A stretch of 7,577 nucleotides of DNA from Clostridiales bacterium. GTDB lineage: Bacteria > Bacillota > Clostridia > Oscillospirales > Oscillospiraceae. The notes beneath the pieces are model-generated. The model saw nothing but the letters and a program-made list of their open reading frames with translations. It was not told the origin of the DNA and did no database searches. The stretch spans positions 1-7,577 of the forward strand of contig DPCD01000149.1 of assembly GCA_003516765.1 (NCBI GenBank). Direction: 5' to 3'. This document shows, one piece after another, positions 1 through 6,330 of this stretch (positions are counted from its first letter, which is position 1; every line of letters starts with the position of its first letter). Made by a program: the position numbers and the translations under genes.

Positions 1-19
1 GCACGGCCGGTGGTTATGA

Positions 20-3000
20 TTAATCGGTCCTGGCATGATAGACAAAAGCGTTCGGGAGCAGTCGTCCTTCGGTATGGTACGAGTTGGAGCAGCGCGTGAC
101 GCATTGTCCGTCGTACCACAAGATCGCGCTCGAGCCGCCAGCCAGATTCACCGCCTGCTGCGCGCCGTGGCGGGTAAGAATCTGCGCGCACTCGGAAAGC
201 GCTGCGCCATAAATGCCCTCCGTCAGATTGTGCCCTTCGATCACCAGAAGCAGCATCTCCCGCCGGCTTGATTGCCCGAGGCACGCGCGGGGATTCTGCT
301 CGGTCCAGCTGCTGAGGTCCTGCACCGCGCCGTCCACGATCAGCGCCGGCTGCGTCTCGACCGCGTCGCGGCAGGTTTTCCCGACCGGGTCCGTCGTGGG
401 CACAATCGAGAGTATGTTGTCGTTTGCAAGTTCCGCGCGGCAGCAGCCGTATTCCGCAGGACCATCGAGATGCTCCCCATAGCCGGTGCCGCCGGACATC
501 GCGTAGCCCGCGGTCAGCGCGCCCTCGCCCTCGTCCGTTTCCGGAACGCGGCTTGCACTCATGGCAAGGATGCCGCCGGTTTCTTCGGCAATCTCCCCGA
601 CCGTCTGCCCGATGGTTCCGAGCTGCGCTGCGTTTTCAAGCCCCAGCCGTGCCGGAACCTTCGCGACGGCAAGAACGCCGCGGTAGCCCTCCCCTTCCGC
701 ATGCACCAGAAGAATCTTCTCCCGGTAGTTGATTGCCAGCACCTGCTCGCCGAAGATCGTTTTGATCGTCGTGCCGGACTGGTTTAACCCCGATTCGTTG
801 ATGTCGATGCCGGTCCAGCCGTTCGATAATGTCTCCGGGTGCGAATCCAGATACGCCTGCATCGACTCGCGGTCGATTTCCCAGAACATCTCATAAAAAT
901 CATCGCCGCTGATTCCCTGCTCTTCCTGCGACGCGCCCGGCAGCTCGCCTGCCACGTCGTTCGTCAGCGGCACAAACACAGCATTCGACTGCTCGCCGAA
1001 ATGCCAGTTTTCAAAGAGGTTCCAGGTCTTTGTGCCGTCGGAGTAGACCAGGTCCACGATCGTATCGCCGGTCATCGTCACCTCATGCGCGGGCGCCCAG
1101 CTCAAGCCTGCCGGAAGGGTCGGTGCAAAACGCACGCGCCCGGTGGCGTTCAGATAGTAGGAATACGGCGTGTCTCCGCCCTGCATGTCGTTATATCCGG
1201 TTAACATAACCATAATATCGCCGGGGGTCTGATAGACGCTGACAAGATTGCCGTAGCTACCCTGAATGTTCGTCGTGCCGGTCGCCGCAGCGAGGTCGAG
1301 CGCCAGCCGGATTTCGCTGCGCTGCAAATCGTAGACAAACAGCCCGAAATAGCCGTGGAAGACGACGATATTCTCATCGGCATAATCCGTCATCACGCCC
1401 ACGCCGACGGGCGTATCCTCCGTGAGAAGCGGCTCCTGCCGCATGCCGCAGAGCGTGCCCTTATTGCGCGAGTAATAAAGCCGCTGCATGGATTCGCCGC
1501 CCTCTTCGATGGAAAGCGCCAGAATCCGTTCGTCCGGGAGCGAAAGCTTCCAGGTCTGGGTTTCCCTTGGCGCTCTGCCGGTCAGGACAAAGAAGTCTGC
1601 GAACGCGCCGTAATAATTCGGATAGTTTCCGACCATGCCGTTCTCGTAGGAATCCGCGCCGGAGAACGACCGGATTTCGTCTTCCGTCAGGTTTTCCGAA
1701 TCCCATTGGGCGGTGCTGAATCTATCAAAAACCGCCTGCCGGATGGTCTGCCTTTCTTCCTCCGAGAGCGCCGGTTCCGATCTCTCTTCCGCCGCTGCAT
1801 CCGCAAAGTTTCCTGCCAGCGTCATCGTGGCAAGCCCGTCTTCGCCGGCAGTCGGAATGTCCGTAAAGACCACGGTATCTCCGCTGCTGCCAAAGCTCAG
1901 GCGGACGGAGGTAATCTCGGCGTCGCCGTATACGCCGGTCACGAAGGTCTCCCCGGGGTCGGCGGACAGTGCCGTGTTGGTACTGCCTTCCGTAAAGTGG
2001 AGTGTCACGCTGGAAAAGCTGACGCTTGTCATCTCCGCGCTTCCGGTCTCGCGCATACGCCGGTCGGCAATGCCGAAGACGATGGTCTGTCCTGCCATGT
2101 GCGTCTGGAACACGCCGTAGCCCGCGTCGTCGTCTACGCGCCCCGTTTCCATCTGCGTGATTTGAATCTCGCCGTCCACCTTCTGCGCCAGCATCAAAAT
2201 CGCGTCCAGGCTGGCATCCTCGTTCGTCCACTTTGCTGTGACGAGCATTCCCTGACGGCAACGCTGATACGCGCAGATATCCGCCCAACCGGGCGCCATA
2301 TAAGCAATAACTGCCGCGCTTACCTCGTCTTTCGACAGATTCGCAAGCGTATACTTCCAATTGCCGTCTTTGTCTTTGATCACCAGCTGCCCGTCCAGCA
2401 TGCCGTATTCCCGACCGACGGCGGGATAGTTTGCCTGATCGTCTTCGCTCGGAGTTTCGCTGTAGCCGACCTGGGTTTTGATCGTGCCAAGAACCTCGAC
2501 GCGCGCGCTGCCGCTTTCCCCGACGGTGTCCATATCCAGCTGATAGAGAACGCCGTCCACACGGACCATGGCAGGCAGATCGCCGCCCTGTGTGTTCGCC
2601 TCCTGCTTCGAAGCGCTGTTTGTAAATGTGCATGCCGCAAGCAGCAGCACCGCGCCGACCACCAGAGACAGCGTGACCGCCGTCATCCGCGGCTTTTTCA
2701 CAATCAGCCGGATGCGCGCACGAAGCGAGCGTTTGCCGGACGACATCGTCGTCGCGCAGAGCGTGTGCTGCATGACGCCGCTTTTGCCGGAAATCTGGTC
2801 GAGAAGCGTCCGTCCGTAGGCAATGCGCGCACTGTCGTCCATGTCTTTGAGCGCTGCCGCGTCGCATGCCAGCTCACAGTCCAGTTTCGACAGTTTCGCT
2901 GCCAGCCAGACGAACGGGTCAAACCAGTATGCCGCCAGCAGCAAAAGCCGCAGCGCACACCAGAGCTGGTCGCGTCTTTTGTAGTGCGTCAGCTCGTGCA

Positions 3001-3658
3001 GCAGCACATAGCGGTTCGGCGCACCGTCTTCCCCGAGCGCCTGCGGCGGCAGATAAATTGCCGGGCGGAACAGCCCAAACAGGCACGCCGAACGCAGCAC
3101 TTCGGTCCTGTAAACCGGAACCGGGCAGCCGGGAACATCCAGCCGGACGCGGTCTTTCCGGAGTCTTGCCGAAAGCGCCAGATTCTGCGCCAGAAGAAAT
3201 GCCAGCGCCAGCGCACTCCCCGCGCCCCAGAGCATGTAGCAGATTTGCAGAATGGAAGGATGCGGCTGCGCTTGCGCCGCATTCTGCTTCGCCGCTTGCT
3301 GTGTTTGCTGCGCCTGCATTGTATCAGGCGCGTCTGTCTGCAAACCCGGTGTTTCGTCCGATGCCGCAGATGCTGCCGCAGGCTGCGCGGCAGGCTCTGC
3401 CGTCGGTGTCTGCGTCCGCTGCACCGGAGCGGGCGTCTGCTCCAGTGCCTGCACCATCGCCTGCTCCGGCACATAGTTCATCACACTTGCCGGGCTTTCC
3501 CCGATCGATACCGGAACGAGCAGCCGCACCGCAACCAGCAGCCACAGCCCATACTGCAGCCGCGGACTGATTTTTCCGCGCAGCACCAGCCGCATGGCAG
3601 ACAGCGCCAGAATGAGAACTGACGAGGAAACAAGAACCTCCAGCAGCTGCCGGTTCAT
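20..3658 (-). CDS. M56 (BlaR1-like) membrane zinc protease with C-terminal NAGPA-type phosphodiester glycosidase domain
   Basis: 1212 residues, far longer than BlaR1/MecR1 (about 600). Predicted membrane segments lie near residues 7-26, 35-52, 136-160, 235-253 and 325-344. A Pro/Ala/Gln-rich linker (about 70-134) separates the second and third. The M56 zinc site is visible as HELTH at 221-225 with the downstream CELACD at 261-266. The last membrane segment ends in LLAAC, resembling a lipobox. The predicted ectodomain starts near 345. Residues 360-440 and 740-890 resemble accessory segments common in Clostridia M56 proteins (for example FGLFVYDL at 771-778). About 965-1212 matches the NAGPA/phosphodiester glycosidase family: NPRACLGQ at 1122-1129, then LLLVIEG, then NLAGGSSA at 1171-1178. 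No SxxK/SxN/KTG penicillin-binding module was found. The start is an ATG with GGAGG about 7 nt upstream, overlapping the blaI-like stop as ATGA, so translation is probably coupled. By analogy with BlaR1 it should sense a signal outside the cell and trigger repressor loss. The ligand is unknown. Confidence 0.9.
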   Translation of the reverse strand: MNRQLLEVLVSSSVLILALSAMRLVLRGKISPRLQYGLWLLVAVRLLVPVSIGESPASVMNYVPEQAMVQALEQTPAPVQRTQTPTAEPAAQPAAASAASDETPGLQTDAPDTMQAQQTQQAAKQNAAQAQPHPSILQICYMLWGAGSALALAFLLAQNLALSARLRKDRVRLDVPGCPVPVYRTEVLRSACLFGLFRPAIYLPPQALGEDGAPNRYVLLHELTHYKRRDQLWCALRLLLLAAYWFDPFVWLAAKLSKLDCELACDAAALKDMDDSARIAYGRTLLDQISGKSGVMQHTLCATTMSSGKRSLRARIRLIVKKPRMTAVTLSLVVGAVLLLAACTFTNSASKQEANTQGGDLPAMVRVDGVLYQLDMDTVGESGSARVEVLGTIKTQVGYSETPSEDDQANYPAVGREYGMLDGQLVIKDKDGNWKYTLANLSKDEVSAAVIAYMAPGWADICAYQRCRQGMLVTAKWTNEDASLDAILMLAQKVDGEIQITQMETGRVDDDAGYGVFQTHMAGQTIVFGIADRRMRETGSAEMTSVSFSSVTLHFTEGSTNTALSADPGETFVTGVYGDAEITSVRLSFGSSGDTVVFTDIPTAGEDGLATMTLAGNFADAAAEERSEPALSEEERQTIRQAVFDRFSTAQWDSENLTEDEIRSFSGADSYENGMVGNYPNYYGAFADFFVLTGRAPRETQTWKLSLPDERILALSIEEGGESMQRLYYSRNKGTLCGMRQEPLLTEDTPVGVGVMTDYADENIVVFHGYFGLFVYDLQRSEIRLALDLAAATGTTNIQGSYGNLVSVYQTPGDIMVMLTGYNDMQGGDTPYSYYLNATGRVRFAPTLPAGLSWAPAHEVTMTGDTIVDLVYSDGTKTWNLFENWHFGEQSNAVFVPLTNDVAGELPGASQEEQGISGDDFYEMFWEIDRESMQAYLDSHPETLSNGWTGIDINESGLNQSGTTIKTIFGEQVLAINYREKILLVHAEGEGYRGVLAVAKVPARLGLENAAQLGTIGQTVGEIAEETGGILAMSASRVPETDEGEGALTAGYAMSGGTGYGEHLDGPAEYGCCRAELANDNILSIVPTTDPVGKTCRDAVETQPALIVDGAVQDLSSWTEQNPRACLGQSSRREMLLLVIEGHNLTEGIYGAALSECAQILTRHGAQQAVNLAGGSSAILWYDGQCVTRCSNSYHTEGRLLPNAFVYHARTD

Positions 3659-4026
3659 AAGCTGTCCTCCGCCTGCCGGAGCATGTCGTAAAGCTCCTCC
3701 AGATCACCTTTGGAGAGCTTCGCATTGTCGATGAAATTGCTCATCAAAAGCCCGAAATTCCCGCCGAAGGCGCGCGAGAGCAGCTGCTGCGTTTCAGAAA
3801 ATGCGGCGTCCTCTTTCTGGATGCCCGGGTAATACAGCCGCGGGCGCTCGCCCTCGAAGCGCAGCACACCTTTGTCGGTCATGCGCGAAACGAGCGTCTT
3901 GATCGTACTTGCCGACCAGTCGGTCGAGCGCTGCAAATTGGAGACGAGCTGCATCAGCGTCTGCGGCGCATGCCCCCAGAGCGTCTGCAACACCCGCCAT
4001 TCACTGGGATTGAGCTTGTAATCCAT
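3655..4026 (-). CDS. BlaI/MecI/CopY-family transcriptional repressor
   Basis: 123 residues, the usual family length. Residues 1-70 form the winged-helix DNA-binding domain: NPSEWRVLQTLW at 6-17, recognition-helix region SASTIKTLVSRM at 38-49, and a wing around GVLRFEGERPRLYYP. Residues about 75-123 form the helical dimerisation part, ending LEELYDMLRQ. Relatives repress beta-lactamase, mecA or copper genes as dimers on TACAnnTGTA-type dyads and lose dimerisation when cut at an Asn-Phe bond. The equivalent here is N97-F98 within LLMSNFIDN. The ATG is preceded by GGGAGGAAT about 6-8 nt upstream. The gene lies 48 nt after the lipoprotein gene and overlaps the M56 protease by 4 bp, the standard repressor-antirepressor pairing. 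It probably represses its own operon through the three dyads at 6210-6293. The family call is firm; the target is inferred. A copper role is unlikely because no CopY-type cysteine cluster is present. Confidence 0.95.
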   Translation of the reverse strand: MDYKLNPSEWRVLQTLWGHAPQTLMQLVSNLQRSTDWSASTIKTLVSRMTDKGVLRFEGERPRLYYPGIQKEDAAFSETQQLLSRAFGGNFGLLMSNFIDNAKLSKGDLEELYDMLRQAEDSL

Positions 4027-4074
4027 CGTATATTCCTCCCATGTCTTTTGTCGATGTCCGTCTGTGTCCGAAAA

Positions 4075-6198
4075 TCAGCCCCACTGCTCGGTCAGATACA
4101 GCTGCACGCGCTGATCGATTCGTTCCGCCGTTTCCTCAACCGTCCTTGCGCCTGCGAACAGGTAGCTCGTTTCGTCCGCCAGAATATCGGTAATTGCTTC
4201 CTCGTAATATGCCGCGCTGCAGATGTTTTCCTGTATTTGCGCAAGCTTTTGCAGGCTTTCTTCGGACGCACCGTCTGCAAGCGCGTCCTTGATCGACGCT
4301 TCAAATCCGCTTTGCAGCGGAAGCCAGCCGCCTCTTGTGGCGTAAGAATCGGACGAAAACAGCAGCTTCATGAACGCCCACGCGCCGTCTTTTTCCTGCG
4401 CCGCTGCGGGAATTGCCATCGGCAGATTCAGGTAAAAGCTTCCGCCCGCTGCGTCCGGGTATCCCGGATAGATGAGCTTGCCGTCAAACAGCGCGTCCGT
4501 CTCGGCAAACTGCTCCGGCGAGAGAAGCATCAGCTGCGCGAAGAGGATTTCGCCGCGCTCCAGCGCTTCCAGCTCGTTTTCCGCCGTGTACGGAATCTGC
4601 GCGTGCGGCTGTACCTTGCTTAAAAATGTAAAGAACGAAGCTGCTTCCGCAGAATCGAAATGAGCTTCCGCATTCTCGTAGTCTACAAATGTCGGCAGTA
4701 TATAAAGCGGTAAGGTGACAGCCAGAGACTCCCCGGTTTCTCCGTAAAATGCAGACAGAAGGGTTTTGCTGTTTACAAGCTCCTCGTTGACCGCTGCATA
4801 CGTCCAATCTGACCGGCTTCCGGCGAGGTCCCGCATTCCTGCCGTCGTCACAATCGAATAGCTCTGCGGCATTTGATACAGTTTATGCTCTGCACTTTCC
4901 AGTGCTTTCAGCAGGTTCTGCGTAAAATCGGTGCTGGCGCAGGAATCGTCCGCATCCATCCATGCATATAAATTTTCGAGCAAGTCTCTTTTCCCATATA
5001 GCTCAAACGGAAGCCCGTTTACAAACAGCAGATCCGGCGCATTTTCCTGCATCAGATCGAGCTGCAGCTGCTGCAGCGCCTGATTACCGTAAAGCTCCGC
5101 ATAATCCGTATATTCAACCGTGTATTCCGGGCGCAGCGCCTTAAAATCGGCAATCGCGGACGAGAGCACCATCGGGCGGCTGAGCCCCGCAAGTTTCAAA
5201 ATTCGTTCGCTTCCCGGTTCTGCCGCTTCCTCAGACGGTTCCAGCCGGAACAGCCGATCCTGCAGCTCCCCGCTTTTCCAAGCCGCGCCCAGAAAAGAGC
5301 CGTTACCCATAGGCGCAAACGCACTGATGTTATTGGGAACCAGACCGTAGGCATCAAAAGAAAGAAGCTGCACGGCAGATGCTTCGTCGATCTTCCATCC
5401 GAACAGCTCCGCTTGCCCGAGCACCAGACAATCGTAGCCTGAATTCGTGCCGGGCAGGAGCTTGCCGCTGCGAAACAAAAGCGGAAGCGTTCCGGTTTTC
5501 GTAAGGACCTCGCCGCCTGCTTCCAACTCGTAGAGGTTGCCGGTATCTTCGCAGTAAGCGACGACGGTTCCGTCCGTCCTGCAAAAAAGCGTCGTTATTT
5601 CCGTTTCCGCATTCGCAGCCTGCAGAACCCTTCCCTCCGGCAGGCTGCAGGTATAAAGCGTTTTCCCGTCCGTCAGATAGGCAAGCGCTCCGGAGACAAT
5701 CAGATTTTCAAGATCGTTTCCGGCGTCTGCCCAGTCAAGCGTTTCCTGCGCCTGCAGCGTGTGCAAAAACCATGCAGCGCTTTCGTCCTCCGCGTCGACC
5801 CGTTCGAAATAATATACCTCGCCCACCGATACATCCAGCGATGTGATATAACCGCCTTTGGAAAGTGAAAGCCTGTATTCCTCCGACATCCCATCCGCAT
5901 TGTAACGAATCAACCAGTTCGATTCGACTTCGTTCTGGAAATTCCGCCCCCAGAGATACACCGCGCCATCATCTGCTGCGGCTGCGGAAACAACGGACAG
6001 CTTGTCGGATGTAAAAAAGCCGGTGCTGTACCGCCCGGATACAACCGTCAGTGCAACTGCCGGCGCGTCAGTCGTTTCAGCCGCAGCTGCCGCATCGGAT
6101 CGCGTCTGCCCGGAGCACTTCGGCTGCTTCGAGCAGGCGCTCAGGAGCATCGCGCAAAGAATCAGGAGCAGCACGCCGTTCCATCGCCGGTTTCCCAT
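4075..6198 (-). CDS. Lipoprotein: propeller-like N-terminal domain fused to a family 1 extracellular solute-binding domain
   Basis: 707 residues. The signal peptide has Arg4/Arg5, a hydrophobic core at 8-19 and the lipobox LSAC with Cys22, so it should be lipid-anchored on the outer face of the membrane. A Ser/Ala/Thr-rich linker (23-45) follows. Residues about 50-325 contain recurring short beta segments (for example VYLWGR at 80-85, VYYFER at 128-133, LAYLTDGKTLYTC, NLYELEAGGE) suggesting a beta-propeller. Residues about 331-707 resemble MalE-type solute-binding proteins: AIADFKALRPEY at 348-359, APDLLFVNG at 387-395, LENLYAWMDAD at 407-417, and a late WAFMKLLFSSDSYATRGGWLPLQ (given in part: GGWLPLQ at 623-629). 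Ordinary family members are about 420-450 residues, so the N-terminal 300 are extra. AAGGAG lies 7 nt before the ATG. As first gene of the operon it is the most direct target of the repressor. No permease or ATPase gene is visible, so a sensing or ligand-presenting role is as plausible as transport. The ligand cannot be told. Confidence 0.88.
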   Translation of the reverse strand: MGNRRWNGVLLLILCAMLLSACSKQPKCSGQTRSDAAAAAETTDAPAVALTVVSGRYSTGFFTSDKLSVVSAAAADDGAVYLWGRNFQNEVESNWLIRYNADGMSEEYRLSLSKGGYITSLDVSVGEVYYFERVDAEDESAAWFLHTLQAQETLDWADAGNDLENLIVSGALAYLTDGKTLYTCSLPEGRVLQAANAETEITTLFCRTDGTVVAYCEDTGNLYELEAGGEVLTKTGTLPLLFRSGKLLPGTNSGYDCLVLGQAELFGWKIDEASAVQLLSFDAYGLVPNNISAFAPMGNGSFLGAAWKSGELQDRLFRLEPSEEAAEPGSERILKLAGLSRPMVLSSAIADFKALRPEYTVEYTDYAELYGNQALQQLQLDLMQENAPDLLFVNGLPFELYGKRDLLENLYAWMDADDSCASTDFTQNLLKALESAEHKLYQMPQSYSIVTTAGMRDLAGSRSDWTYAAVNEELVNSKTLLSAFYGETGESLAVTLPLYILPTFVDYENAEAHFDSAEAASFFTFLSKVQPHAQIPYTAENELEALERGEILFAQLMLLSPEQFAETDALFDGKLIYPGYPDAAGGSFYLNLPMAIPAAAQEKDGAWAFMKLLFSSDSYATRGGWLPLQSGFEASIKDALADGASEESLQKLAQIQENICSAAYYEEAITDILADETSYLFAGARTVEETAERIDQRVQLYLTEQWG

Positions 6199-6205
6199 AG
6201 TAACG

Positions 6206-6211
6206 CTCCTT
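6206..6211 (-). promoter_or_regulatory. Ribosome binding site of the lipoprotein gene
   Basis: AAGGAG on the minus strand ends 7 nt before the ATG at 6198. It fixes the start codon and shows that the leader is only about 25 nt long, with the first operator dyad lying between the promoter and this site. Confidence 0.85.
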
Positions 6212-6229
6212 GTCTACATTTGTAGCCAT
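6210..6229 (-). promoter_or_regulatory. Operator dyad O1 (BlaI-type), over the transcription start
   Basis: The core CTACATTTGTAG (6214-6225) is a perfect 5+5 bp inverted repeat around TT and contains the TACAnnTGTA signature of BlaI/MecI/CopY operators. It lies immediately downstream of the -10 hexamer, where transcription should begin at about 6222-6224. A bound repressor would therefore block initiation or promoter clearance. Its centre (6219.5) is 32 bp from that of O2. Binding by the operon's own repressor is inferred from family knowledge. Confidence 0.85.
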
Positions 6230-6258
6230 ATTGTATCATGGAAGTTTACGTCTGTCAA
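6230..6258 (-). promoter_or_regulatory. Sigma-A type promoter of the lipoprotein-blaI-M56 operon
   Basis: On the minus strand a consensus -35 TTGACA (6258-6253) is followed by a 17-bp spacer and the -10 TACAAT (6235-6230). The -10 is preceded by TG one base upstream (TGATACAAT), an extended -10. Transcription should start near 6223, giving a short leader of about 25 nt. A promoter this close to consensus would be strong when not repressed, which fits tight control by the overlapping operators. Confidence 0.9.
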
Positions 6259-6261
6259 CCA
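6242..6261 (-). promoter_or_regulatory. Operator dyad O2 (degenerate), over the -35 hexamer
   Basis: The left half AAGTTTACGT (6242-6251) is identical to the left half of O3. The right half is degenerate: on the minus strand it reads TGGTTGACAG, so the half-site position where the other dyads have TCTACA is occupied by the -35 hexamer TTGACA. Its centre (6251.5) is exactly midway between those of O1 and O3. It is weaker than O1 as a palindrome; the call rests on the shared 10-bp half and the spacing. Confidence 0.65.
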
Positions 6262-6273
6262 GCTTAGCAAAAT

Positions 6274-6293
6274 AAGTTTACGTATGTAGACTT
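6274..6293 (-). promoter_or_regulatory. Operator dyad O3 (BlaI-type), upstream of the promoter
   Basis: A 20-bp inverted repeat with 8 of 10 pairs matching: AAGTTTACGT against AAGTCTACAT read from the opposite strand. It shares the GTCTACAT half-site with O1 (6213-6219 and flank) and the AAGTTTACGT half-site with O2. It lies upstream of the -35 hexamer, centred at 6283.5, where a third repressor dimer could sit. Confidence 0.75.
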
Positions 6294-6302
6294 TTGCGGT
6301 AC

Positions 6303-6330
6303 AAAAAACGGCAGGGTTATTTCCCTGCCG
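6303..6330 (-). terminator. Intrinsic terminator of the radA-HD transcription unit
   Basis: On the minus strand CGGCAGGG and CCCTGCCG form a perfect 8-bp stem with the six-base loop AAATAA, followed directly by TTTTTT. The TAA stop codon of the HD gene lies in the loop and its last codons form the ascending arm. This separates the radA-HD unit from the repressor-controlled operon downstream. Confidence 0.95.

Noticed and set aside
1725..2867. A 380-residue open frame on the minus strand in another phase
   Set aside because: It overlaps the M56 gene entirely, has an Arg/Gly-rich low-complexity composition and no ribosome site or motif.
1355..3622. A 755-residue open frame on the plus strand
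   Set aside because: It lies wholly antisense to the M56 protease, whose zinc motif, membrane segments and C-terminal family match are clear. The predicted protein is rich in Arg/His/Cys with no recognisable domain, as expected for an antisense frame in GC-rich DNA.
345..3658. A classical BlaR1/MecR1 beta-lactam sensor
   Set aside because: No SxxK, SxN and KTG motifs in order were found in the ectodomain, no beta-lactamase gene adjoins it, and the C-terminus matches another family.
4055..4070. Direct repeat TGTCCG-TCTG-TGTCCG between the lipoprotein gene and the repressor gene
   Set aside because: Only two 6-bp copies, no dyad symmetry and no promoter elements around it; most likely chance in a 48-bp spacer.
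3970..4623. A 217-residue plus-strand frame covering the repressor-lipoprotein junction
   Set aside because: It is antisense to two well-supported genes, very rich in Arg/Cys/Phe, and matches no family I recognise.
4681..4694. Operator-like GTCTACAAATGTCG inside the lipoprotein gene
   Set aside because: It matches 9 of 10 core arm positions of the dyad, but one such match is not unlikely by chance in 7.5 kb. It sits in coding sequence for FVDY and has no second site at 32 bp. It is worth including if the repressor is footprinted genome-wide.
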